64,000 bases of DNA from JAFGLZ01 sp964622545 (GCA_964622545.1 CAZUQM010000040.1:3075-67074), one strand, 5' to 3'. Shown: positions 10,235-19,606, numbered from the stretch's first letter. Notes: generated by a model from the sequence alone, not told the origin. Made by a program: numbers and translations.

Positions 10235-10330
10235 GGAGGTGGTTGGTGCCTGGTGGTGCCCCTGGTCTTCAAAATCAGTGTGGGGCCCGGAAGGGTCTCG
10301 GGTGGGTTCGATTCCCATGCACCTCCGCCA
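10235..10330 (+). tRNA. selC: tRNA-Sec (anticodon TCA)
   Basis: This 96-nt gene includes the encoded GCCA end. The anticodon loop CTTCAAA has TCA at 10269-10271 in a 5-bp stem (CTGGT/ATCAG). The D arm is the long Sec type: a 6-bp stem (GGTGCC with GGTGCC, two G-T pairs) and a TGGT loop. The variable arm is long, with a 7-bp stem capped by GGAA. The T arm is GTGGG-TTCGATT-CCCAT. The acceptor pairs GGAGGTG with CACCTCC; the eighth position is G opposite G. A T5 run follows at 10331-10335. It sits 14 nt after selD and is probably co-transcribed with it. Confidence 0.97.
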
Positions 10331-10371
10331 TTTTTCGCATTCGACCGGGCAAGCCGCTAGACTGAGGGTCC

Positions 10372-10836
10372 ATGGCGAACCGACATACCATCTTGCCCGT
10401 GGTGCTGGCGGTGCTGGGCGTGGCCTGCCTGGTCTATGGATGGGGCTATCACGCCCAGCCGGTCTATCCGAAGGCCGTACCGCCCAAGGAGCCGTCGGGC
10501 TTCGGCCAGGCCGGTCCCGTGCCGATGATGCCTCCGCCGCCGGACGAGGAGCTTCAAAGACCGGATGACGGGCCCTTGCCCCCGCCGATACCTCCTCCAC
10601 CGCCTCCGCCTCCTCCTCCGATACCGGGTGAGGACGAGGAGGGTGGGTTCCCTCAGCCCTATTTTCCGCCTCCGATGCCTTCAGAGCCCGCCGAGGCCGC
10701 GCCGCTCGAGCCCGTGCTCGAGCCGGAGTCTCGGCTGGTGGCCGAGGTCACCGTAGGGGGGATACGTCGATTGACCTCGGGCCGGCTCGAACGCACCTAC
10801 TCAGGGTTCGACCGTCCTCAGATGTGCCCTACCTGA
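10372..10836 (+). CDS. Proline-rich membrane-anchored protein ending C-P-T-TGA, possible C-terminal selenoprotein
   Basis: 154 residues to the TGA. A single N-terminal membrane segment (about 7-24) is followed by a long Pro-rich stretch, then an acidic/Pro region and a conserved-looking tail (VGGIRRLTSGRLERTYSG). The last residues are QMCPT. If the TGA at 10834-10836 were read as Sec, the protein would end C-P-T-U-V-K with TAG at 10843-10845, a CxxU redox motif. A hairpin follows at 10852-10870: 8-bp stem with one U-G pair and loop TGG at +24 to +26. The gene lies between tRNA-Sec and the polyferredoxin gene. Ordinary termination at TGA is equally possible. The family is not recognised. Confidence 0.6.
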   Translation: MANRHTILPVVLAVLGVACLVYGWGYHAQPVYPKAVPPKEPSGFGQAGPVPMMPPPPDEELQRPDDGPLPPPIPPPPPPPPPPIPGEDEEGGFPQPYFPPPMPSEPAEAAPLEPVLEPESRLVAEVTVGGIRRLTSGRLERTYSGFDRPQMCPT

Positions 10837-10851
10837 GTGAAGTAGCGAGCC

Positions 10852-10870
10852 GGTCATGGTGGCCATGGCC
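10852..10870 (+). promoter_or_regulatory. Hairpin after the CPT-TGA codon (SECIS-like, or start-codon occluding)
   Basis: GGTCATGG, loop TGG, CCATGGCC form an 8-bp stem with one U-G wobble. The loop begins 24 nt after the TGA at 10834. The hairpin also covers the ATG (10856) of the downstream Fe-S protein, so it could instead control that start. Confidence 0.4.
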
Positions 10871-11734
10871 AAACACCTCAACACCTCGATCACACGATGG
10901 CTGGCCCGGCGACGCGCCTGGATCCAGGCGGGCTTCCTGCTGGTCTGGCTCGACCCGTTCCTCCTGCGCCTGCACCATATCTGCGGGCCGGTGTTCCACT
11001 GTTACTCGTGTCCGCTGGCCACGTACGCCTGTCCGATCGGGGTCCTCGGCAGCTTCAGCGCCCTGCACGTGTTTCCGTTTCTGGCGGTCGGGACGTTGGT
11101 GGTGGTCGGGGCGGTCCTCGGCGCGTTCCTCTGCGGCTACGTGTGCCCGTTCGGGTTCGTGCAAGACCTGGTCGGCCGCGTGCCGACGCCGAAGGTGACG
11201 CTGCCGTCGTGGATGCGTCACGTCCGCTACGTCGTGCTGATCGCGCTCGTGCTGGCGATACCCTACGCGTTCGGCAAGGATCATCCGCTGTTCATTTGCA
11301 CGGTCTGTCCGGTCGGCGCGCTCGAAGGAGCCGTGCCGAACATGGTCAGCCAGGCCTCGGCGGGCGAGCCGGTGGTCTGGCCCAGCGCGCTGAAGCTGAC
11401 GATCGTGGCGGTGGTCGTGGTGGCGATGCTGTTCACATGGCGCCCGTGGTGCACGGTGTTGTGTCCGTTGGGGGCGATCTACGGGCTGTGCAACCGGGCG
11501 TCGCTGTTCTTCCTGCGTTACCAGCCCGAGGCCTGCAACGCGTGCGGTCAGTGCAAGGCGTTCTGCAAATACGGCATCCTGCCCGAGCCGGGCATCAACG
11601 CCAGCGGCTGCATCCGTTGCCTCGAGTGCTCGACGTGTCGCGCGATCTCGTTGGAGGCGGCTGTGGCCGGAGGGCAACGAACCCCCGCGGGCACGCGGAC
11701 GGGCCCGTCGGACGAGCCCAAGCGAACCTCGTGA
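10856..11734 (+). CDS. Polyferredoxin-like membrane Fe-S protein (NapH/NosR/CcoG-like)
   Basis: 292 residues with about five membrane segments. Paired membrane-edge cysteine motifs typical of NapH/NosR-type proteins occur: CYSCPLATYACPIG, CGYVCPFG, CTVCPVG and CTVLCPLG. A soluble tail has two 4Fe-4S ferredoxin motifs, CNACGQCKAFC and CIRCLECSTC. Such proteins pass electrons from the quinol pool or other donors across the membrane. It starts 10 nt after the possible UGA-readthrough stop of the proline-rich gene, in the selD-tRNA-Sec cluster. A role in selenium redox chemistry, or in reducing a membrane selenoprotein, is inference from position only. Confidence 0.85.
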   Translation: MVAMAKHLNTSITRWLARRRAWIQAGFLLVWLDPFLLRLHHICGPVFHCYSCPLATYACPIGVLGSFSALHVFPFLAVGTLVVVGAVLGAFLCGYVCPFGFVQDLVGRVPTPKVTLPSWMRHVRYVVLIALVLAIPYAFGKDHPLFICTVCPVGALEGAVPNMVSQASAGEPVVWPSALKLTIVAVVVVAMLFTWRPWCTVLCPLGAIYGLCNRASLFFLRYQPEACNACGQCKAFCKYGILPEPGINASGCIRCLECSTCRAISLEAAVAGGQRTPAGTRTGPSDEPKRTS

Positions 11735-11736
11735 AG

Positions 11737-13257
11737 TTAGCTCGTGGTCGGTCCGCTCGGCTTGGGTGGGGCGGGTTCAGGTCCCTCCGGCCGCAGGTCG
11801 CGATTGCGGTTGAGCAGGAAGATCAGACCGATCACCGCGGCGATGACGCCCTGGGCGAAGAGCCCGTGGGCGATCGACTGTGGATCTTGTTCGATGATCA
11901 ACTGCATCGCGCCGATCGGGCTCAGGGCGAGGACCGCCGGGGGCATGAACTCCTTCGCCCCGGCCTGGTAACGGGTCAACTCGACCGCCATCGGCAGCAT
12001 CAGGCAGACGCCGATGGCCCAGACCACGAGCCAGGCCGCTGCCGGTTTACGATGGCGGTAGCACAGCCGGACGATCCAGCTCATCGACAGCAAGGCCAGG
12101 ACGACGACCACACCGAGTCGTGCAACGTCCTCCCAGGGCACCAAGTGGAAGATGCCGAGCATGGATGGACGGGGCAAGCCGGTCGTGGTCAGGGCCGCGC
12201 GACGCATCAGCGGCAGGTGGAGGACGCACAGGCACAGGACCGCGGAGATGGCCACGATCAGCTCGAGCGGCACGCCGCGCCTCGGCAGGTCGCGGTCGCC
12301 GAACCGCTTCCTCCTGCGACGGAGTTTGTCGGCCCACGCGACGGAGGCGATGGGAACCAGGCTGAGACCGATCCCGACCGACATCGAGGCCGTGACTTGC
12401 TGCTGCCAGGTCGTATCGACCTCGTAGCCTTGCGGGACGATCCTGTGTTGCCACCGGATCCCGATGATGGACAGACCCACCCACAGGGTCAGGACGACGG
12501 TGCCGAGGATCGGACCGAAGGCCGGGCGCTCATCCGACCGGAACCGCCGCGAGGCCGCGATGAAGAACACGCCGCCGAGGACGGCCTGGGCGATCAGCGT
12601 GACCGGATAGACCGCCAGCCACCGAGAGGTGCCTCCCCGAATCATGCCGGTCAGCAGCGGACTGATGAGCAGCACCAGGGCGGGGAAGGCCCCGAGCATC
12701 AGGCCGCCCCCGATGACGGCGGCGGCCACGAGCATGAACACCCAGTTGAGGCTGAACTTCGTGGCCAGGCCGATGTAGACGGCTGCCGGCCAGAACAGGA
12801 TCGCCAGCCAGATGAGGAGGCTATGCGTCACGACGTGCGCCTCGATCGACTGCAGGGAGAACGTTGCGGTCAAGAGGCCGAGCACGACGTTGATCAGGAC
12901 GATGGGTGCTATGTCGGCCGCGGCGCCGAGGAGGTAGCCCGAGACGCCCTCGGTCCCTCGGATGGGCGATAGGCGATGGGATTCGAGCATTTTGGTCCCG
13001 ATGTCGAGTCGGACCTTGGCCACCAGGCCCGACGGGACCCAGAACAGCAGCGCCACGGCCTGCAAGACGAGCAAGGCACGGCACCACAGCCCCAGGATCT
13101 GTCTCGAGGCGTTCGGGTCGAGCCTGCACGTGATGAAGACCAGGGCGATCAGCCCCATGCCGTACCAGAAGCCCCGCGCGACGACGCGCGCCCAGCCGCC
13201 GCGGAGCTGCAGTTGGGCCCACGCAAGGGAGTTCTCGACGATCGGCAATCCGGCCAT
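11737..13257 (-). CDS. ABC transporter permease-type membrane protein
   Basis: 506 residues with about 12 hydrophobic segments and no clear soluble domain. It lacks a recognisable substrate motif but begins at the A of the stop codon of the ATPase gene (TGATG overlap), so it is the membrane partner of that exporter. The layout resembles ABC-2-type gliding/Na+ or drug export permeases. The gene ends 2 nt from the convergent Fe-S gene. Confidence 0.8.
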   Translation of the reverse strand: MAGLPIVENSLAWAQLQLRGGWARVVARGFWYGMGLIALVFITCRLDPNASRQILGLWCRALLVLQAVALLFWVPSGLVAKVRLDIGTKMLESHRLSPIRGTEGVSGYLLGAAADIAPIVLINVVLGLLTATFSLQSIEAHVVTHSLLIWLAILFWPAAVYIGLATKFSLNWVFMLVAAAVIGGGLMLGAFPALVLLISPLLTGMIRGGTSRWLAVYPVTLIAQAVLGGVFFIAASRRFRSDERPAFGPILGTVVLTLWVGLSIIGIRWQHRIVPQGYEVDTTWQQQVTASMSVGIGLSLVPIASVAWADKLRRRRKRFGDRDLPRRGVPLELIVAISAVLCLCVLHLPLMRRAALTTTGLPRPSMLGIFHLVPWEDVARLGVVVVLALLSMSWIVRLCYRHRKPAAAWLVVWAIGVCLMLPMAVELTRYQAGAKEFMPPAVLALSPIGAMQLIIEQDPQSIAHGLFAQGVIAAVIGLIFLLNRNRDLRPEGPEPAPPKPSGPTTS

Positions 13258-14267
13258 CAGTCCACCTGTCCGATGCCCGCGCGCATGTAGGCCTCTTCGA
13301 GTCCCGGCGCGAGAGGCGAGAACGACGCGATGGGCAGTCCCTTCTTTCGAACGAGCACATTGAGCAGGGCGGCGGCGTCCTCGGCGCTGCGGCCGAACTC
13401 GACCGTCGCGCGGTCGCCGGCGACATCGACGCCCGTCACGCCCTGGATGTCCTTCAGGATCCCGAGCAGGCCCGGCACCGGCGCGGCCAGACCGATGGCG
13501 TAGCGGCAGCGCTGGTCGTGCGAGCCGTTGGTCACTTCGGCGACGGAGCCGAAGCGGACGATCGAGCCGTGGGCCATGATCGCGATGTGGGTGCAGTACT
13601 GGTCGAGGTCGGCCAGGATGTGCGACGAGACGATGAGCACCTTGCCCTGGTCGCGGAGCTTGACGAGCAGTTGCCTGAATTGAACGCGGCCGGCGGGGTC
13701 GAGACCGGCCGCCGGCTCGTCCAGCAGGATCACGGTGGGGTTCGGCAGCAGCGTCCTGGCGATGCCGATGCGTTGGCGCATGCCGCGGGACAGGGCCTGG
13801 ATCTTCTGGTCGGCCTTTTCGGTGAGCCAGACCTGTTCGAGCCAGAAATCGATCCGCTCGTCGGTCTCTCTGCGACCGAGGTCGTAGGCCCCGGCGATGA
13901 ACCGGAGGAACTGCCGGACCGTGAGGTCGTTGTAGACGCCGGGGTTGTCGGCCGTGAAGCCGATGTGGCGGAACGTCTCGGGCATCTCGGGATCGAGCTT
14001 CTGTCCGACGATCTCGACCCGGCCCCGATCCACGGGCTGGAGGCCCGCGACGGCGCGGAGGAGCGTGGTCTTGCCCGCGCCGTTCGGTCCGACCAGGCCC
14101 AGCAACGAGCCGGCTTGCAGACGAAACGTCGCATCGCGGACGGCCACGACGGTCTCGAACGAGACGCGGACGTGATCGATCACCAGCAGGTCGCGGCGCG
14201 TATCGTGCGGCGGTTCGTCCACAGGGGGCTCACGGCCGTCCAGGTCGGGTTGTGTGTCGGTCGTCAT
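13257..14267 (-). CDS. ABC transporter ATP-binding protein
   Basis: 336 residues. It has Walker A GPNGAGKTT, a Q-loop region, signature LSRGMRQRIGIA, Walker B VILLDEPAAGLDP and the switch His (SSHILADL). The C-terminal extension (VTGVDVAGDRATVEFG and on) is the accessory domain common in ABC-2 exporters of the CcmA type. It powers the permease encoded immediately downstream with overlapping stop and start. Substrate unknown. Confidence 0.95.
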   Translation of the reverse strand: MTTDTQPDLDGREPPVDEPPHDTRRDLLVIDHVRVSFETVVAVRDATFRLQAGSLLGLVGPNGAGKTTLLRAVAGLQPVDRGRVEIVGQKLDPEMPETFRHIGFTADNPGVYNDLTVRQFLRFIAGAYDLGRRETDERIDFWLEQVWLTEKADQKIQALSRGMRQRIGIARTLLPNPTVILLDEPAAGLDPAGRVQFRQLLVKLRDQGKVLIVSSHILADLDQYCTHIAIMAHGSIVRFGSVAEVTNGSHDQRCRYAIGLAAPVPGLLGILKDIQGVTGVDVAGDRATVEFGRSAEDAAALLNVLVRKKGLPIASFSPLAPGLEEAYMRAGIGQVD

Positions 14268-14386
14268 GCTGTCTGCATTCTACGCTCGAAGCGCGGCTGA
14301 GGAGAGGGGTCTCCATCGCATGTGACGTCCTGCCGGCCCGTACGCACGCGAGGTCGGCTGTGCCATAACCCTGCGTCGAGGGCGAC

Positions 14387-16918
14387 TCAGCGCAAGCGAA
14401 CGATCCATTGCACCATCTTCGCCCGAGCGGCGGCCAGGTCGGCCGTGTACGGGTCGAGCGCATCGAGCCAGGCCTTGGCCTGTCGGGCCTCGTCCGGTTT
14501 CGCCTCGGCCGCGGCCTTGATGGCCTTCTCGAGCGTGGTGACATAGCGCCCATCGTCGACGGCTTCGCGGAAGCCCTCCCACTGGATCGTGCCGACCACG
14601 CCCCCGGCGGTGGGGTACGTGAAGTTGTGATCGCGGTAGCGGTTGTGGTCGAAGTCGTTCCAGATGTGGCCGAAGGCGTGCTGATAGGCGTAGTCCATCG
14701 CGCCGTCGAAGCCCTCGCGCCAGAGCACCAGGCCGAAGTTGCGGCGGTAGGTCTCGGGCTCTTCGTTACCGACCTGGGGATAGGCATAGCAGAAGGCCTC
14801 CGAGCCGACGCCGTGCCACTTGCGGGCTTCCTCGGGGTCGGGCTTGCCGGCCAGGACGGCGCAGTTCAGGAGCTTGCCCATGGCCTCGAACGTGCCCCCG
14901 TAGCACGCCACGAAGTTCTTGCCGCCGGCGTCCTGCACGGCCGCCCATGCCTTTCGTTGGGCCTTGAGCCGCTCGCCGCGGGCCTCGTCGATGCCGTAGA
15001 AGTAGACGTCCTCGTAGCCGTAGTCACGGCACAGCGCGATCCATGTCTGGACGTCGGCCTTGAGCGCCTTCAGTTGCGATGGGTTCTTGGGCGCCCCGGT
15101 GCAACGGCCCAGGTTGTAGAAGCGATCGGTCGGCAGGCCCACCTCGCGGCGCAGCTCGAGCACGCGGCGGAGGCGATCGCCCCGCATGGATTGATAGTTC
15201 GTCGGGTAGAGCACGCCGTGGGCCTTGAGGTCCTCGAGCTCGGCGCGGAACTGCTGCTCGGACTTGTATTCCGAGCCGATGGTCGGGAGGCCGTTGGCCG
15301 ATAGTTTGCCGCGATAGTAGATCGAGTACACCAGGCGGGACGGGGCGAGATCGAAGTCGTGCACCGTCAGCTCGATGGGCAGGTTCGTCGAGCCCGTCGC
15401 CGTCGAGATCGTGACGGTGCCTTGGTACGAGCCGCCCTTCATGCCGTCGGGAATGCGCACCGTCAGCCAGAACTGGCGCAGCGACCGGGCGCCGATATCG
15501 ACCGGCAAGAGCGTCGCGCTGTCGACCGGCCAGACGTCGCCCAGGTCCTCGCTGGTCGGGCCGCTGCAAAGGACGTAGCGCGTCTTGCCGGCGAGGTCGG
15601 TGCTGCGGACGTAATTGTGCTTGGCCTCGGCGTCGACGCGGATAAGGCGATCGTCCTTGAGCAGAAGCTCGGGTGCGAGCAGACGCTGCTTGCCGCGCAT
15701 CCAGATGCCGCGAGCGGCCTGGTACCAGCTCTTGACGATGTGGACGTCGACGGCGTCGGCGGCGATGCGCCCGCCGGTTCCGGTCAGCTCGCCGACGGAG
15801 ACCTTGACGTCCTTCAGGTCGGTGAGGGCGTAGATGAGCAGCGAGGCCGATTCGTACTCGCCGCGACAGCCGCTGAGCTCCAGGCGTTTGGCCACATCGG
15901 CCGCGATGGGGAAGGCGTCGGGCGTGAAGCGGTCGTTGGTGATCGCAGGCGGGGCGTACAGCACAAAGGGTTGGTCGTTCCGAAGCCCCTTGGTTAGGGC
16001 CGCGACGGTGGCCGGCCCGTAGCGGACCTGGCGGATGGCCTCCTCGATGGCGTCCACCTCGACCCGCGAGCCGTAGCCACGTTGGGCGAACGTCCTGACG
16101 AGGGCCTCGGCCGATGTCAGGTGTTGCTGGATCGCGTCGACGTAGTGCTGGATGTCCGGCGCGGCGTCGGACATTCCGGCCACCGCGGTCCGGCCCTTGG
16201 TCAGGGCGGATCGCCAGGCGTCGAGCTGCTTATCGAGTCGTTTCTGGGCTCCGTGCCATCGGGCATCGATCCTCTTCTTGTAATCGGCCGGGCTGGGGAC
16301 CTCCCCCTCGATCCTCACGTCATCGACGTAGACGACCGCGCGGCGGCCCTGGCCGCCGAGGATGAACAGGCTCCAGCGATCGAGATAGGCCCCGACATCG
16401 TCGCCGTGGAGGAACGCGGTGTGCCCGCCCATCACGCGATGGGCCCCGTGTCTGCCGCGCTCGACGAGATCGATCTCGACCGTCTGCCAGCCGTCGGTCG
16501 GGCCTTCAAACGTCTGATGCGGGCTGCATCCGGTGTGGCGGGTCGGCGGGTAGCGCATGTTCGTGCCGAACCCGATGCGACAGGTCGTGCCCTTGGCGAC
16601 CAGCACCTTGGCCGAGAGCTTCAGGCGACCCGCGCACGGCACGGAATGGACGACCCCGAAGTAGTGATAGGTGCCGTCCTTGAGCGAGACGTCGAGCTTG
16701 AGCGACCGCTTACCGCCGGCGGCCTGCTCATCGGTGACGCCGCAGGTGTTGACCTCGTGCTCACCGTTGCTGGCCCAGCAGGTCATGGTGACCTCGGCCT
16801 CTTCGAAGCCCTGGTGATAGCTGTAGGGCTTGAGGGCGGGAACATCCTTGCCGGCGGCCAGGGCCGCAGGTGCGATCACCAGGGATAGGATCGCCGTGTG
16901 AATGGGTCTGCATGTCAT
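14387..16918 (-). CDS. Secreted DUF4091/GH123-like glycoside hydrolase
   Basis: 843 residues from the ATG at 16918, which has AAGGAGG 8 nt upstream; the longer frame upstream lacks such a signal. The signal peptide is MTCRPIHTAILSLVIAPAALAA. Residues about 20-210 look like a carbohydrate-binding beta-sandwich. The second half has the DUF4091/GH123 pattern of a TIM barrel with an Asp-Glu pair in YFYGIDEARGE and a late W-N-D-F-D segment. GH123 enzymes cleave N-acetylgalactosaminides by substrate-assisted catalysis; the substrate here is inferred at family level only. It ends about 120 nt from the ABC ATPase gene and is probably a separate transcript. Confidence 0.8.
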   Translation of the reverse strand: MTCRPIHTAILSLVIAPAALAAGKDVPALKPYSYHQGFEEAEVTMTCWASNGEHEVNTCGVTDEQAAGGKRSLKLDVSLKDGTYHYFGVVHSVPCAGRLKLSAKVLVAKGTTCRIGFGTNMRYPPTRHTGCSPHQTFEGPTDGWQTVEIDLVERGRHGAHRVMGGHTAFLHGDDVGAYLDRWSLFILGGQGRRAVVYVDDVRIEGEVPSPADYKKRIDARWHGAQKRLDKQLDAWRSALTKGRTAVAGMSDAAPDIQHYVDAIQQHLTSAEALVRTFAQRGYGSRVEVDAIEEAIRQVRYGPATVAALTKGLRNDQPFVLYAPPAITNDRFTPDAFPIAADVAKRLELSGCRGEYESASLLIYALTDLKDVKVSVGELTGTGGRIAADAVDVHIVKSWYQAARGIWMRGKQRLLAPELLLKDDRLIRVDAEAKHNYVRSTDLAGKTRYVLCSGPTSEDLGDVWPVDSATLLPVDIGARSLRQFWLTVRIPDGMKGGSYQGTVTISTATGSTNLPIELTVHDFDLAPSRLVYSIYYRGKLSANGLPTIGSEYKSEQQFRAELEDLKAHGVLYPTNYQSMRGDRLRRVLELRREVGLPTDRFYNLGRCTGAPKNPSQLKALKADVQTWIALCRDYGYEDVYFYGIDEARGERLKAQRKAWAAVQDAGGKNFVACYGGTFEAMGKLLNCAVLAGKPDPEEARKWHGVGSEAFCYAYPQVGNEEPETYRRNFGLVLWREGFDGAMDYAYQHAFGHIWNDFDHNRYRDHNFTYPTAGGVVGTIQWEGFREAVDDGRYVTTLEKAIKAAAEAKPDEARQAKAWLDALDPYTADLAAARAKMVQWIVRLR

Positions 16919-17164
16919 GAGACGGGCCTCCTTGGAGCGTGCTCCACCAGGGTCGTGATCATACGTCGTGATCGTTCGGCATCCAAGGACGGCGGGTGGG
17001 CCCGAAACCCCATCCGACGACCACGCGGCGCTTGCCAACGGTCGACCACCGCCGTATGGGAATAGCCGGTCGCGCCGAGGCATCTACCTTGAGGGGCCGT
17101 GTCAGCCCCTGCGTCCCGCCCGGACCAGGCAAGCCGAGCGTGAGCATCACGGAAGGATCACATC

Positions 17165-18175
17165 ATGAGCGACGAACGAACCACACGACGCGATTTCCTG
17201 AAGGCGGCCGGAGGCGGGGCGCTGGCGGCCGGCCTCCCGGCGGCGGGCGTGACCGAGACGCTCCATGCCGCGGCCAAGGGCGGCGAGATGCAGTACCGCA
17301 CGCTCGGCAAAACGGGAGAGAGGGTCTCGGTCATCACGCTCGGCGGCTATCACATCGGCGTGCAGAAGGACGAGGCCGAGAGCATCCGTCTCATGCACGC
17401 GGCCATCGACGGCGGCATCAATTTCTTCGACAACGCCTGGAAGTACAACGGAGGCGAGTCGGAGCGTCGCATGGGCAAGGCCCTCAAGGGCGGCAAGCGC
17501 GACAAGGTCTTCCTGATGACCAAGAGCAACAAGCGCACCAAGGCCGGCGCGATGCAGGACCTGGAGGACAGCCTCCGTCGTCTGCAGACGGACCGCCTCG
17601 ATCTGTGGCAGGTGCACGAGGTCGCTCACGGCGATCCGAAGCGCGTCTTCGGCCCTGATGGCTCGCTGGAGGCCTTCGTCCAGGCCCGCAAGCAGGGCAA
17701 GGTTCGCTACATCGGCTTCACCGGCCACACCGATCCGAAGGTGCATCAGGAGATGCTCGGTCACGATTTTGAGTGGGCGACGGTGCAGATGCCCGAGAGC
17801 CTGCTCGACCACCACTACAACAGCTTCGAAAAGCAGGTCCTGCCCGAGTTGGTCAAGCGATCCATCGGCGTGATCGCCATGAAGACGCTCGTGTTCGGCA
17901 AGCTGCCGCGGTCGGGCAAGTTCACGAACGAGGATTGCTGGCAGTACGTGCTGACGCTCCCGGTCACGACGGTCTGCACGGGCATGAGAAGCATGGAGGA
18001 GTTGCAGCGCGGACTCGCGGTCGGACGTTCGTTCAAGCCGATGGAGGCCTCGCAGAAGGCGGCGCTGCTGGCCAAGGCCAAGCCGCTGGCGGCTCAGGGC
18101 AAGCTGGAGCACTACAAGCAGGTCGCCCATGCCGACGGTTGCCCGATCGACCATGAGGATGGCCGGTTCTGCTGA
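17165..18175 (+). CDS. Tat-exported aldo/keto reductase
   Basis: 336 residues. A twin-arginine signal is clear (TTRRDFLKAA, residues 6-15, followed by an Ala/Gly-rich hydrophobic stretch). The reductase barrel shows the expected Asp-Tyr-Lys-His set: FFDNAWKYNGG, FLMTKS and WQVHEV. The NADPH-binding C-terminus is less clear. The last residues are DGCPIDHEDGRFC. Export suggests a periplasmic oxidoreductase with a cofactor loaded in the cytoplasm. It is a solitary gene. Confidence 0.88.
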   Translation: MSDERTTRRDFLKAAGGGALAAGLPAAGVTETLHAAAKGGEMQYRTLGKTGERVSVITLGGYHIGVQKDEAESIRLMHAAIDGGINFFDNAWKYNGGESERRMGKALKGGKRDKVFLMTKSNKRTKAGAMQDLEDSLRRLQTDRLDLWQVHEVAHGDPKRVFGPDGSLEAFVQARKQGKVRYIGFTGHTDPKVHQEMLGHDFEWATVQMPESLLDHHYNSFEKQVLPELVKRSIGVIAMKTLVFGKLPRSGKFTNEDCWQYVLTLPVTTVCTGMRSMEELQRGLAVGRSFKPMEASQKAALLAKAKPLAAQGKLEHYKQVAHADGCPIDHEDGRFC

Positions 18176-18238
18176 GCCGACCGGGCACGATTTCAAAACC
18201 CCCTAACGCAACCCGCTTGAGCGCTGTCTATTATGTCG

Positions 18239-18267
18239 TTGACATCCGGGGGCGCCGCGCCGAGAAT
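18239..18267 (+). promoter_or_regulatory. Putative promoter of the HAF-repeat gene
   Basis: TTGACA (18239-18244), 17-nt spacer, GAGAAT (18262-18267). The -35 is perfect; the -10 is weaker. It lies about 100 nt upstream of the ATG at 18373. Confidence 0.45.
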
Positions 18268-18372
18268 CCCTTGGCAACGCGGTTGGGCAGTTTCCATGTT
18301 CGACCGGCAGAGGACACGTCACCGGTCGCTTTCACGACGTAGACATCTACTTCGGGCTCGGAGGACTCCGAC

Positions 18373-19539
18373 ATGACCAGCGCAAAGGCGAGCTGGGTGT
18401 GTGCCACGGTGGGCACGTTGCGACAGGCGGCCGCGGCCGCGGCCTTGATCGGACTGTTCGGCGTACTGCCGTCGGTGCAGGCTCAGCAGTACACCATCAC
18501 CGCGATCGATCCCGTGCCGACGGGGACGGTCACGAACGGCCGGGACATCAACGCATCGGGGCAGGTGGCGGTGCTGTCGGACACGACCGCCGCGGGGGGC
18601 TCACGGGTGGTCCTGTGGAGCCCCGGCGCCTCGACGGTGCTGGGCGTGATCGCGGGCGAGTCGCCGGACTGCTATGCGATCAATGCGGGAGGACAGATCG
18701 CAGGCATCTCTGTGGATGCGGCCGCGTTGACGATCCGTGGCGTCTTGTGGTCGGGCGCTGCGATGACCGACCTGGGCGATCTGGGCGGGACGAACACGTA
18801 CGCGTGGGACCTCAACGACAGCGGCGTCGTGGTCGGTCAGTCGCTGCCCGCGGCGGGCGCGGTGAGCTACCACGCCTTCAAATGGCAAGGTGGCGTGATG
18901 ACGGATCTCGGGACGCTGGCCGGCGGGTCGGGCAGCGTTGGGAGCGGCGTCAACAACGCCGGCCAGATTGTGGGGCAGGCCGACACGGCCGGCGGCCAAA
19001 CGCACGCCGTCATGTGGACCCCCGCCGGGGTGATCACCGACCTGGGCACGCTCGGCGGCAACTCTGGCATCGCCTGGGCCAACAACGAGGGCGGTACCAT
19101 CGTGGGGCAATCCAAGACCGCCGCGGGCGTGGACCACGCCTTCATGTACACCACCGGGGGTGGCATGACCGACCTGGGCACGCTCGGCGGCAATTGGAGC
19201 ATTGCGGCCGACGTCAACGAGAACGACGTGGTGGTCGGCTCGGCCTTCAATGCCGGCGGGGCGTCGCGAGCGTTCATCTACGACAGCGCCAACGGCATGC
19301 GTGACCTGAACGACCTGATCCCCTCGGGCACAGGCTGGGTGCTGACCACAGGCGCGGGTATCAACGACAGCGGCCAGATCACCGGGACGGGCACGCTGGC
19401 CGGTCAGACGAGGGCCTTCGTGCTCACGCCCGTCAGCAGCGGCGGGGGGTGCTGTCTGCCGATCAGCGCTCTGGCCGCGCCGATGCTCCTGCTCGCCGGG
19501 CTCGGGATGTTCCGGTCACGGCCGCCGGGCCGGCGCTAG
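18373..19539 (+). CDS. Extracellular HAF-repeat protein with C-terminal sorting-like tail
   Basis: 388 residues. ATG at 18373 has GGAGG 8 nt upstream. An N-terminal signal (through AQAQQ) is followed by at least six short beta-type repeats built on the D-L-G-T-L-G-G pattern with INDSG/VNNAG linkers, the HAF repeat of secreted proteins of unknown function. The C-terminus is tripartite: GGGCCLP, a hydrophobic helix (about 20 residues), then RSRPPGRR. That looks like a membrane-retention or sorting signal related in style to PEP-CTERM or MYXO-CTERM tails. Confidence 0.85.
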   Translation: MTSAKASWVCATVGTLRQAAAAAALIGLFGVLPSVQAQQYTITAIDPVPTGTVTNGRDINASGQVAVLSDTTAAGGSRVVLWSPGASTVLGVIAGESPDCYAINAGGQIAGISVDAAALTIRGVLWSGAAMTDLGDLGGTNTYAWDLNDSGVVVGQSLPAAGAVSYHAFKWQGGVMTDLGTLAGGSGSVGSGVNNAGQIVGQADTAGGQTHAVMWTPAGVITDLGTLGGNSGIAWANNEGGTIVGQSKTAAGVDHAFMYTTGGGMTDLGTLGGNWSIAADVNENDVVVGSAFNAGGASRAFIYDSANGMRDLNDLIPSGTGWVLTTGAGINDSGQITGTGTLAGQTRAFVLTPVSSGGGCCLPISALAAPMLLLAGLGMFRSRPPGRR

Positions 19540-19571
19540 GGGGCCAGGGTTAGAAACGGCTCGGCGGTCTG

Positions 19572-19600
19572 TTCAAACCGGGCTGCCGGCAGCTTAGACT
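19572..19600 (+). promoter_or_regulatory. Putative promoter giving a leaderless mRNA
   Basis: TTCAAA (19572-19577), 17-nt spacer, TAGACT (19595-19600). The hexamer ends 6 nt before the ATG at 19607, so the start site would coincide with the start codon. No Shine-Dalgarno is seen upstream of that ATG. Confidence 0.35.
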
Positions 19601-19606
19601 GCACGG

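Noticed and set aside
17165..18178. Aldo/keto reductase ending F-C-TGA as a C-terminal Sec candidate
   Set aside because: The frame after the TGA is not protein-like and no hairpin at suitable spacing was seen.
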